From JAABVY01 sp964496505 (lineage in GTDB: Bacteria > Zixibacteria > MSB-5A5 > JAABVY01), in NCBI GenBank assembly GCA_964496505.1, contig CAZBZV010000010.1, positions 1 to 64,000 of the forward strand: 64,000 nucleotides of DNA, in the 5' to 3' direction. This document shows positions 18,956-25,741 of the stretch, in pieces (the first letter of the stretch is position 1; every line of letters begins with the position of its first letter). The notes under the pieces were generated by a model. It saw only the letters and a list, made by a program, of their open reading frames with translations. It did not search any database and was not told the DNA's origin. Position numbers and translations under genes: made by a program.

Positions 18956-19124
18956 TTGCCTTGAGAAAAATGGGCACAAAAAAACCGGAATTTTCCTATC
19001 CGGCCGCAGGCCGTATAGATCGTCAAAGGGGTATTTCAAAATGTGCGACTAATCCTTCTAAAAATCCAAAATTAGTAAAACCCTTTAACGATTATTCTAT
19101 ACGACTCCTCTTCTTCACTTACTG
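18956..19124 (-). promoter_or_regulatory. Structured 5' leader RNA of the porU operon
   Basis: The predicted transcript start is near 19124, leaving about 170 untranslated bases. Bases 19081-19103 and 19012-19030 are near-perfect reverse complements: a 7-bp block (cgtatag/ctatacg) and a 12-bp block (atcgttaaaggg/ccctttgacgat, one G-T pair) separated by a 4-base bulge. Inside this helix another small stem (actaat/attagt) can form. Just downstream follow ggcc-tgc-ggcc and a ccgga/tccgg hairpin with a U7 tail. This architecture (aptamer-like helix, then terminator, then start codon) suggests a cis-regulatory RNA. It does not match the c-di-GMP-I core sequence I know. Ligand or partner is unknown. 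Confidence 0.5.
18978..19003 (-). terminator. Possible attenuator hairpin in the porU leader
   Basis: On the minus strand a ccgga...tccgg stem (18985-19003, 5 bp, 9-base loop) is followed directly by seven T residues (18984-18978), 22 bases before the porU start codon. The stem is short for a stand-alone terminator. Its position inside the leader, after a long helix and overlapping a ggcctgcggcc fold, fits a conditional terminator better than a constitutive one. Confidence 0.45.
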
Positions 19125-19130
19125 AGTGAG

Positions 19131-19159
19131 AATTTATCGGATAACTCCCGAGTTGTCAA
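19131..19159 (-). promoter_or_regulatory. Sigma-70-type promoter for the porU operon
   Basis: On the minus strand TTGACA (19159-19154), a 17-base spacer and TAAATT (19136-19131). The perfect -35 and 4/6 -10 lie in the 455-base gap between the phaR-like terminator and porU, so this is the best candidate for driving the island. The start of transcription would be about 19124. Confidence 0.55.
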
Positions 19160-19241
19160 GAAGTTTTAACTATTGATTAAAACCACCAAAGGCCTCGGAG
19201 TTCCCAATTTATACGTTTTTACAGCAATCTAACATTGCAAG

Positions 19242-19271
19242 AAAAGGGCCAAAAACCAGTGTTTTCGGCCC
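19242..19271 (-). terminator. Rho-independent terminator after the phaR-like gene
   Basis: On the minus strand gggccgaaaac pairs with gtttttggccc (11-bp stem with one mismatch, 4-base loop), followed by TTTT-C-TT. It lies 140 bases beyond the stop at 19411 and separates this gene from the porU operon. The stretch 19272-19410 between stop and hairpin shows no gene. Confidence 0.7.
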
Positions 19272-19410
19272 TAATATGCATAAGACAATGCATTTTAACA
19301 AATTAAAAGAACCGCGCTACTCCCTTATCTACAGGGAATGCCACCAAAAATGCTGACATATATTGCATATTGTGCAAAGGTTAATGCAGTTTTTTTCAGA
19401 AAGGGCATTT

Positions 19411-19977
19411 CTACTTCTCGCCCAGCTTTTCCTCCAGCTTGGCTATTGATTCGATCAGGCTGTCGACCTTGGTCTCCAGCGCCTCGAGGTCGGATTTGCG
19501 GGCCATACGCATACGGTCAAGCTTGTCCTCGACCTCGGCCGAGACCCTATCCTTGAAAGTCTTGACATTTTCGTCAACCTTGTCCATCAACTCCATAACA
19601 GCGTCGGCACGCTCACCCTTCTTGACCTCGCCCTTCTTGACCATCTCATCAATCAGATGCTCCGCCTTCTCGCGAGTCATCTCGAACGCCCCCAGCCCGA
19701 ACAGATAAGTTTTCTTTAAAATATCCACAGCGCCTTCTCCTTCCGCTATGATAAGTTTGATTATCTCGGATTTCGATTCGGTATCCTTCCAGCGCTTCAT
19801 GTCGGATAACAATGCCTGCCCCAGAACCCGTGAGGTAATATCATGTCCGCTTTTGGAGTCTATTACCTTGACACGATTGCCCTTACGAATAATCTCCACC
19901 AAATCCTCGAGCGTAATCGAGCAGTTGGCCTGAGGATCGTATAAGCGTCTGTTGGAATACCGTTTAATAAGATACAC
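19411..19977 (-). CDS. PHA regulator DNA-binding domain fused to a phasin-like coiled coil
   Basis: A 188-residue protein with two parts. Residues 1-62 ('LIKRYSNRRLYDP', 'ITLEDLVEII', 'DITSRVLGQ') match the PhaR N-terminal domain that binds DNA and senses polyhydroxyalkanoate. Residues 88-188 ('GLGAFEMTREKAEHLIDEMV', then heptads rich in Lys/Glu) resemble phasin or granule-associated proteins and should form a long coiled coil. Usual PhaR proteins end in a different short C-terminal domain. The start codon is GTG with no ribosome site, but a strong promoter sits exactly so that transcription would begin at the GTG. No PHA synthase lies in the window. A dual granule-binding and repressor role is inferred. 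Confidence 0.78.
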   Translation of the reverse strand: MYLIKRYSNRRLYDPQANCSITLEDLVEIIRKGNRVKVIDSKSGHDITSRVLGQALLSDMKRWKDTESKSEIIKLIIAEGEGAVDILKKTYLFGLGAFEMTREKAEHLIDEMVKKGEVKKGERADAVMELMDKVDENVKTFKDRVSAEVEDKLDRMRMARKSDLEALETKVDSLIESIAKLEEKLGEK

Positions 19978-19982
19978 ATTGC

Positions 19983-20011
19983 ATTTTAGTGCATTGCACC
20001 ATAAATGTCAA
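19983..20011 (-). promoter_or_regulatory. Promoter of the phaR-like gene, predicted leaderless
   Basis: TTGACA (20011-20006), 17-base spacer, TAAAAT (19988-19983) on the minus strand. The GTG start codon begins 6 bases downstream of the -10 end, where transcription should start, so the mRNA would have almost no 5' leader. No Shine-Dalgarno sequence precedes the GTG. Confidence 0.65.
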
Positions 20012-20039
20012 TAAAAAAATAGCGGTAAGATATATGAGA

Positions 20040-20459
20040 TTAGCGTTTGCCGATTGAGACGAGAACGATATTGATGATCTCCAGCAGACGGTCCCCGGAG
20101 AAGGGCTTTTTGATGAACATATCCCCGCCGACTTTAAAGGATTTACCGGAATCATCACGGGAATCCTTGCCCGTCAGAAATAAAATCGGGATATTTTTCG
20201 TATCCGGCTGTTTTTTAAGCTCTTCGCAGACCTGGTAGCCATCCATCCCCGACATCATAATATCCAGAAGAATCAGATCCGGCTTGAATTCCTTCACTTT
20301 CTCCACGGCCACGATTGCCTGATTTTCCGTAAGTACCTCGTAACCAGAGGATTTCAGGAAGGCATCAATAACCTCTGTAATTTCCGGCTCATCGTCGATC
20401 ACTAAGATTTTGGCCGGTTTGACCTTCTGCTTGGGAATTGGAATCTTTGTACTCATCAC
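20040..20459 (-). CDS. Single-domain response regulator (CheY-like), copy 2
   Basis: A 139-residue protein that is only a receiver domain with an 18-residue basic N-terminal lead. The phospho-acceptor is D66 ('LILLDIMM'), the acidic pocket D22-D23, the switch Thr in 'FLTGKD' and the Lys in 'IKKPF'. There is no output domain, so it must act by protein contact or as a phosphate relay. Start is GTG at 20459 with an ATG at once after it (20456). It lies 50 bases downstream of a second receiver protein that is clearly related ('DDSGK-F--GG--F-KKPF' shared), so the two derive from one duplication. The kinase encoded at 21819-23876 is the obvious partner, by inference. Confidence 0.88.
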   Translation of the reverse strand: MMSTKIPIPKQKVKPAKILVIDDEPEITEVIDAFLKSSGYEVLTENQAIVAVEKVKEFKPDLILLDIMMSGMDGYQVCEELKKQPDTKNIPILFLTGKDSRDDSGKSFKVGGDMFIKKPFSGDRLLEIINIVLVSIGKR

Positions 20460-20509
20460 TTATAGTATCGGAATTTTAGAGACCCCTCTTTAGAATAACT
20501 TGCGGTACT

Positions 20510-20893
20510 TTAATCTGATGCTGCGATTTTGATTACCTCAACCAGCTCCTCGATTCTAAAGGGCTTCTTCACGAAAAGCTGTCCGCCCGCCTCGAAGGCC
20601 TTCCCGGAATCATCCTGGGGATCGACTCCTGTCAGAAATATGACCGGAATATCGGCCGTATCGGGATTCTTTTTCAAGAGCCTGCAAAACTGATAACCGT
20701 CCATCTGAGGCATAATAATATCCAGCACAATTGCATTTGGTTGAAATTCACTGGCGATCTGCAAAGCCTGTTCAGCATCATTCGAGGACTTTACATCAAA
20801 ACCGGCGGCATCCAGAAGCTCGGCTAAAGACTCCAGCACTTCCGGCTCGTCGTCGACTGACAGTATCTTAATTTCTTTCTCCATATCTACCAC
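20510..20893 (-). CDS. Single-domain response regulator (CheY-like), copy 1
   Basis: A 127-residue receiver-only protein. Phospho-acceptor D58 ('IVLDIIMP'), acidic pocket D14-D15, Thr in 'FLTGVD', Lys in 'VKKPF'. The start is GTG at 20893, 5 bases after a GAGG site; an internal ATG at 20884 is too far from that site. It shares the unusual 'PQDDSGKAFEAGGQLF' stretch with its downstream paralog, a form of receiver seen in Myxo- and FCB-type 'PleD/CheY-like' proteins. The tandem pair may act in a relay with the nearby PAS-histidine kinase. Confidence 0.88.
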   Translation of the reverse strand: MVDMEKEIKILSVDDEPEVLESLAELLDAAGFDVKSSNDAEQALQIASEFQPNAIVLDIIMPQMDGYQFCRLLKKNPDTADIPVIFLTGVDPQDDSGKAFEAGGQLFVKKPFRIEELVEVIKIAASD

Positions 20894-20977
20894 TATATCC
20901 TCTCATATTTTCTATCGGTCAGGAAATATTAAAGTATAGCGGTATGTCTAAAAAAGAGTGATTTAGAGGGAGATTAA

Positions 20978-21775
20978 TCAGAGCAGCAATTCTTCGTAAA
21001 AATCGGGCCTTCTGTCCTTAATTAAGTCATTAAACTCGGTAGGCATTTTCTCCAGGCTCCTGCGCAGATCGATATCCTCAACTGCAACTGCTGGTTTAGT
21101 TTTTCCCCCCCTCACCAGTACATTTCCGTCGACATCTGTTATCTGGCTCATGCCGGTGAATTTGAGCGTTTCATCCCCAACGGTATCGGAGCCGACACGG
21201 TTGGCGGTTATGGTGAAAATCCGGTTTTCAATCGACCGGATCGGCATTGTCATCTGGCAATAATTCAGCACAAGATTCGAGGGATGGCAGATTATATTTG
21301 CGCCTCTTAGAGCCAGTACACGACAGGCCTCGGGGAAAATATAATCGAAGCAGATCATCATACCCAGCTTGTATTCATAAAACGGAAAGACCTTGAATTT
21401 CAGATTGCCGCGATTGAATATAAATTGCTCTTTATAAAAGAGATGCACTTTACGATAAAGGTGTATATCCCCGCCGGGCGTTATATAGACTGAGGAGTTG
21501 TAGCAGCGGCCGTCCTTTTTCTCGGCAATGCCTATGACAAAGGCGCATTTTTTCTTCTTTGCCAGTGATTTGAAGAGCTTAGTGGTTCCGCCTCCGGGAA
21601 TCTCCTCGGCATATTTTGCAAGCTCCTCCCGCGATGGAAAGAAATAGCCGGTGGAAAAAAGCTCCGGCAGCACCAGAAGGTCGGCATCGACATTCTCAAA
21701 AAGCGCCACTGCATTATCTATATTTTCTTTTTTCTTACCGAATTCCGGTTTTGTCTGAACATAGCCGACTCTCAT
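20978..21775 (-). CDS. Nitrilase-superfamily carbon-nitrogen hydrolase
   Basis: A 265-residue soluble amidase of the nitrilase fold. The Glu-Lys-Cys triad is visible: Glu in 'LVLPELFSTGYF', Lys in 'YRKVHLFYKEQ' and Cys in 'MMICFDYIFPE'. The ATG at 21775 sits 5 bases after GGAGG; a second ATG 3 bases earlier is too close to that site, and the frame upstream to 21871 overlaps the kinase gene. Nitrilase relatives include omega-amidase, N-carbamoylputrescine amidase and biotinidase-like enzymes; the exact substrate is not readable. It lies between the kinase and the two response regulators with the same direction, so it is probably co-expressed with them. Confidence 0.82.
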   Translation of the reverse strand: MRVGYVQTKPEFGKKKENIDNAVALFENVDADLLVLPELFSTGYFFPSREELAKYAEEIPGGGTTKLFKSLAKKKKCAFVIGIAEKKDGRCYNSSVYITPGGDIHLYRKVHLFYKEQFIFNRGNLKFKVFPFYEYKLGMMICFDYIFPEACRVLALRGANIICHPSNLVLNYCQMTMPIRSIENRIFTITANRVGSDTVGDETLKFTGMSQITDVDGNVLVRGGKTKPAVAVEDIDLRRSLEKMPTEFNDLIKDRRPDFYEELLL

Positions 21776-21818
21776 CATTACCTCCTGCACTTCTGCATCA
21801 TTTAATCGGCCAGATATA

Positions 21819-23876
21819 TTATACGGATAAAGGCAGTTCGATGATGAATCGAGCCCCGTGCGGTTTAACATTTTCCGCCCGAAGATTGCCCTTATGATCT
21901 GTCACGATCCTGTGAGAGATAGAAAGCCCCAGACCGGTACCATGTTCCCTGGTCGTGAAATAGGGCGTAAAAATCTCATTTATCTTATCCGGATCGATTC
22001 CTCTGCCTGTATCTTCAACACTAAATATAACCTTTTCTTCCTCGATTTCACTTCTTATTTTGATCCTGCCCTCCCTTTCTATAGATTCGATAGCATTTCT
22101 AATCAGGTTGACTATGACCTTTTTCATCTCCGAGGGATCGATCTCGACCTTTGTATCCTGATCCAGCTCAGTTTCGATTTCTATATCAAGTTCAGCCGCT
22201 TCGCTTTTGAGAAGAGCGATTGAATCCTCTATGAAGTTCTTAAGATCGGTTTTCTCTTTATTAAGATGTCCCGATCTTGCCAGCGCCAAAAATTCGGCAA
22301 TGATTGTATTTAGCCTCTCGATTTCGGTTTTTATAGTTGTTGCCAGCCTGTTGAAGCCCTCCTGATCTTCGGAAACCTCAAACTCCGACTTCAGTCTCTG
22401 CGAGGCAATCGCAATGGCATTGAGGGGATTTCTGATTTCATGCGCCACACCGGCCGCAAGAGTACCCAGCTCGGATAGCCGTTCGGCCTGCTTGGCCTGA
22501 GATTCCAAACGTTTCCTCGAGGTAATATCGTAGGCAATTCCAACCGCGCCCTGAAAACCACCGGATTCATCGGCAAGTTGAGAGGATGTCGCCAGGAATG
22601 TGCGCTCCTCGCCTTTTTGATTTGTAAAGCTGATCTCCTTTATTAATGATTCATCCGACAGATCTCCCAACTCGTTTATGAGAAAGTTATCATCCGGAAA
22701 GATACTGCCATATTCTTTTCCGATAACCTCGGCGCCTCTAAATCCGAATATCTTCTCGGTTTTTGGATTGATCAGAATAATCCTGTTTTCGGAGTCGACC
22801 GCCACAACCGCACTCTCGATACCGCCCAGAATATTGGAGGTGATATTCTTGAACTGTTCGTATGCCATCGCCACCGAACGATAGCTTTGATTGGCCATCA
22901 CAATAGTAACCACCAGAAATGTAAGCAGAAAAAGAATGCCGCCCAGGATAGCCATCTGGGTCTTGAAATTTCGTGCCACCTGATGATAACCCTCCAGCGA
23001 TAGCCCTACCCTGAGAATACCGGGAGGAAAATCGGTCGTTTCGAACGGCCGGGCCACTTCGAGTACCTCATTGCCCTCAAAAACAAGCTGTCTGCTCATT
23101 TCGCCATCATTCTCGAAGACCTCCTGCAAAAATGTATCGCTGCTGATCGCCAGCACCGGTTCCAGCTTGCGCGAGGACATCATAACGCCCTCATGGCTCT
23201 GGATGAAGATGTAATCTATTGCAGGCTGGTTTCCTATATTCTGAATCATATATCCGATTCCGATACGGCGGTTAAAAAAGTCCAGCCTTTGATAATTCAT
23301 GAAGATCACGATTGCACCGGGGCGCACCTCGCTCGAGACCGCAGCTACGAGCTGATCGGCCTCGGAGATATCCTCGCCCGAGAGGATAAACTGTCCCACG
23401 CCCGCCTTGCCCTGAATAATCTCATTCAGGGGCAGGCGTTCTCTAATTTCTTCGTCATAGACATCACCCATCGCCCCGGTATAATTGGACATCTCGATTA
23501 CCCCTGCGCTGTCTAAGATGTCGATACGATTGAAACCGAGCAACTGGCACATACGGTTCAGCCTGTCCGGTGTTATATGTCCCTGGGCATGTCCTAAATC
23601 GACCAAAGAGGCCGCATCAACCAGATTATCTGTCACCAGGTCATCAACCAGATCGGTTGCGCGCATAGTATTTTGCGAGGCGATGAAGACCGCTTCCATA
23701 AGCGCGCTGCCCTCACGGTTTAGCATGCGCAGCATATTATTCTGGTTCTCGCGGATACCGACTGCAATAATAGCCAGGAAGATTAGCCCCAGCACAAGGG
23801 CCGTTAAGATCAGGAACTTGGGTTTTAGCCTGGTTATTCTCAGACGTGAATTTTTCTTTATTTCGGAGTTCCGCAT
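21819..23876 (-). CDS. PAS-domain sensor histidine kinase
   Basis: A 685-residue membrane kinase. Transmembrane span 1 about residues 22-43, an extracytoplasmic sensor of roughly 260 residues, span 2 about 308-330 ('GGILFLLTFLVVTIVMA'), a PAS domain about 345-455, a HisKA domain with the phospho-acceptor H479 ('VAHEIRNPLN'), and HATPase with N box 'NLIRNAIES', G1 'DTGRGID' and G2 'GTGLGLSI'. It has no attached receiver. The downstream nitrilase and two single-domain receivers are in the same direction. Transcription is predicted to begin at the ATG itself (promoter 23883-23911). The signal sensed is unknown. Confidence 0.9.
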   Translation of the reverse strand: MRNSEIKKNSRLRITRLKPKFLILTALVLGLIFLAIIAVGIRENQNNMLRMLNREGSALMEAVFIASQNTMRATDLVDDLVTDNLVDAASLVDLGHAQGHITPDRLNRMCQLLGFNRIDILDSAGVIEMSNYTGAMGDVYDEEIRERLPLNEIIQGKAGVGQFILSGEDISEADQLVAAVSSEVRPGAIVIFMNYQRLDFFNRRIGIGYMIQNIGNQPAIDYIFIQSHEGVMMSSRKLEPVLAISSDTFLQEVFENDGEMSRQLVFEGNEVLEVARPFETTDFPPGILRVGLSLEGYHQVARNFKTQMAILGGILFLLTFLVVTIVMANQSYRSVAMAYEQFKNITSNILGGIESAVVAVDSENRIILINPKTEKIFGFRGAEVIGKEYGSIFPDDNFLINELGDLSDESLIKEISFTNQKGEERTFLATSSQLADESGGFQGAVGIAYDITSRKRLESQAKQAERLSELGTLAAGVAHEIRNPLNAIAIASQRLKSEFEVSEDQEGFNRLATTIKTEIERLNTIIAEFLALARSGHLNKEKTDLKNFIEDSIALLKSEAAELDIEIETELDQDTKVEIDPSEMKKVIVNLIRNAIESIEREGRIKIRSEIEEEKVIFSVEDTGRGIDPDKINEIFTPYFTTREHGTGLGLSISHRIVTDHKGNLRAENVKPHGARFIIELPLSV

Positions 23877-23882
23877 TATTTG

Positions 23883-23911
23883 AATCTAAATCGAGCGGGG
23901 ATGAGTGTCAA
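23883..23911 (-). promoter_or_regulatory. Promoter of the histidine kinase gene, predicted leaderless
   Basis: TTGACA (23911-23906), 17-base spacer, TAGATT (23888-23883) on the minus strand, then 6 bases and the ATG at 23876. The predicted +1 coincides with the A of ATG. No ribosome site is present upstream. Confidence 0.6.
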
Positions 23912-23929
23912 GATAAATGAAAACGGCAG

Positions 23930-25366
23930 TCATTCATGATTGGGACGTTTGCCGCGTGAAGCGCTGAGGATAATTGCAATTACTATTATAAATCCGGCGA
24001 CTTTAAAGGCGGGATGTATACCTGCCATAAACTGCGCCGCTTCAGAGAGAGCCTTGCCCTCTGTATAGATATCCCTGAAGAATGTAAATAATATAACCGA
24101 GATTGCGATTCCAAAGGTAATCCCCGAGGTACGCATCAGGGCGTTAAAACCGGAGGCCACCCCCACGTATGAACGGGGCACCGCCGATAAGATCGCATTT
24201 GTATTGGGCGAGGCGAACACACCCATACCAAAGCCGACTAAAAAGAGATGCCATACTATTTCGAAATGGCTCGAAGTCTGATCGAGCATGGAAAGCATGT
24301 ACAAACCCGAGCCGAGGATAGTCAGGCCGATTGTAGCCGGTATACGCGTACCGATTTTATCCGAAAGCCAACCGGCAAAGGGCGCTATTAGCAGCATTGA
24401 GAGGGGTACAGTCATCATAAAAAGCCCCAGAATCTGCGGAGAAAAGCCGCGCACCTGCTGAATATAAAACGGCATCAGGATCGTATTCGACATCAGCCCC
24501 ACGAAGGCAATGAATGCGCACAGGCTAGAAAGGCTGAAATAGCGAATCCTCAGCAAAGTTAGATTTAAAATGGGATTTGGTACGCGCAGCTCGTTGAAAA
24601 CGAATATTCCCAGCATACCCAGGGAGCCGAGCACCGGCCCGAACACCACCGGACTCTGCCATCCGTAATCGGTCCATAGATTCACTCCCAGGAAAAATGC
24701 CGCCAGGCCAATTATCATGAGAATCGAGCCGCGCCAGTCGAATTTGTATTCCCGAGTGGCCGAGGGATTATTTTCCAGAGTGCGAAGGCAGTAGACAACG
24801 GCGATTACACCGATCGGAAGATTGATCCAGAAGATCGAGCGCCATCCCAGATGCTCTATCAAAAAGCCACCCAGCACCGGACCGGAGGCCAGCCCGACTG
24901 ATACAACGGTACCGACAGTTCCCAGAACTCGTCCGCGTTGATGGGGCGGGAAGCCCTTGGCGATCAACCCCTGATTAGAGCTCATCAAAACCGCGCCTCC
25001 CAGAGCCTGGAATGCGCGTGAGAAGATAAGCATGTAAATCGATACAGAGAATGCGCAGAGAGCCGAGCCGATTGTGAACATGGTGAAGCCGATCACGAAC
25101 TGCTTTCGCTCACCCCAGATATCCAGGAGCTTGCCGGCTACCAGAAGCAGTGCGGTCATGGTGAGGATATATGCCAGCGCTACCCAGGAGACCACATCAA
25201 CATCGGCATTGAATTCCTCTGAAAGAGTCGGCAGCGCGACATTGACAATCGACGAATCGAGCGTACCCATGAAAGCCGCCAATGCCGAGACGCCGAAATA
25301 AATCCATTTATTGGAGTAGTCGTCCGAATGTTGCTTTTGATTCTGCATCATCTCCATATCGCGCAT
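23930..25366 (-). CDS. DHA2-family (EmrB/QacA) MFS drug exporter
   Basis: A roughly 478-residue membrane transporter of the 14-span proton antiporter family. Motif D1/ C features: 'FMGTLDSSIVNVALPTL' in the first span (the conserved D in 'LDSSIVNVAL'), 'GKLLDIWGERKQF' (motif A) and 'GLASGPVLGGFLIEHLGWRSIFWINLPIG' region (motif C) in spans 5-6. The start was placed at ATG 25366; ATGs at 25357, 25351 and 25348 are also possible, the last having GGAG 3 bases before. The frame extends upstream to 25462 but that part is palindromic repeat DNA, not conserved protein. It stands alone between the kinase and the icd operon. Substrate cannot be inferred. Confidence 0.86.
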   Translation of the reverse strand: MRDMEMMQNQKQHSDDYSNKWIYFGVSALAAFMGTLDSSIVNVALPTLSEEFNADVDVVSWVALAYILTMTALLLVAGKLLDIWGERKQFVIGFTMFTIGSALCAFSVSIYMLIFSRAFQALGGAVLMSSNQGLIAKGFPPHQRGRVLGTVGTVVSVGLASGPVLGGFLIEHLGWRSIFWINLPIGVIAVVYCLRTLENNPSATREYKFDWRGSILMIIGLAAFFLGVNLWTDYGWQSPVVFGPVLGSLGMLGIFVFNELRVPNPILNLTLLRIRYFSLSSLCAFIAFVGLMSNTILMPFYIQQVRGFSPQILGLFMMTVPLSMLLIAPFAGWLSDKIGTRIPATIGLTILGSGLYMLSMLDQTSSHFEIVWHLFLVGFGMGVFASPNTNAILSAVPRSYVGVASGFNALMRTSGITFGIAISVILFTFFRDIYTEGKALSEAAQFMAGIHPAFKVAGFIIVIAIILSASRGKRPNHE

Positions 25367-25389
25367 ATTCCAAAAAAATGTAAGGGTAC

Positions 25390-25555
25390 CCCAAGCTTTA
25401 GCTTGGGATATTGTCTCAATATTGTCCCCAATCTGAAGATTGGGGCACTGTACGCCACCCATCGGGTGAGTTTATATCACTTTGCCTGCGATGGTTATTT
25501 TTTGAATAGAAACATCGCAGGTGAATCGCAATCTTCGCCCCACCTGTTAGGTGGG
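25390..25555. repeat. Cluster of five short palindromes (REP-like)
   Basis: Five different perfect inverted repeats lie in 166 bases: cccaagct/agcttggg (25390-25407), ccccaatct/agattgggg (25426-25445), caccc/gggtg (25456-25468), cctgcgatg/catcgcagg (25485-25521) and cccacct/aggtggg (25539-25555). Spacings are uneven and the units are unlike each other, so this is not a CRISPR. They fill the gap between the icd terminator and the MFS gene and could fold into a run of hairpins. They look like dispersed intergenic repeat elements, which only a genome-wide search can confirm. Confidence 0.65.
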
Positions 25556-25610
25556 CTACATTTTTTGACTTACAAGAAAACCAATATGGTACATACGAAT
25601 CAAATTGGCA

Positions 25611-25643
25611 AATAAAAAGCCGTCCGGGGGATGCCCGGACGGC
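25611..25643 (-). terminator. Strong rho-independent terminator of the icd/kor/suc operon
   Basis: Minus strand: gccgtccggg pairs with cccggacggc (10 bp, all paired, 5-base loop), followed by TTTTTATTT. It lies about 100 bases after the icd stop and closes the 13-kb operon. Confidence 0.88.
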
Positions 25644-25741
25644 CCGTGGGATTGGTGAGTTTCTTTATCCCATCTGTTTGCTGACAGTTAACCCGCCTGC
25701 CAGCAGAGAGTCGATCGGTATACTGCCTATATACCGACTGC

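Noticed and set aside
18956..19039. N-terminal extension of porU through TTG at 19039
   Set aside because: It would translate the helix and terminator of the leader, has no ribosome site and hides the signal peptide.
18956..19124. c-di-GMP-I (GEMM) riboswitch
   Set aside because: GGCCTGCGGCC looks suggestive, but the conserved core and tetraloop/receptor are not found by eye.
25367..25462. N-terminal extension of the MFS gene
   Set aside because: The extra codons are palindromic repeat DNA and precede the conserved first span; no homology expected.
25390..25555. CRISPR array
   Set aside because: Palindromes are all different and spacing is irregular; no cas gene nearby.
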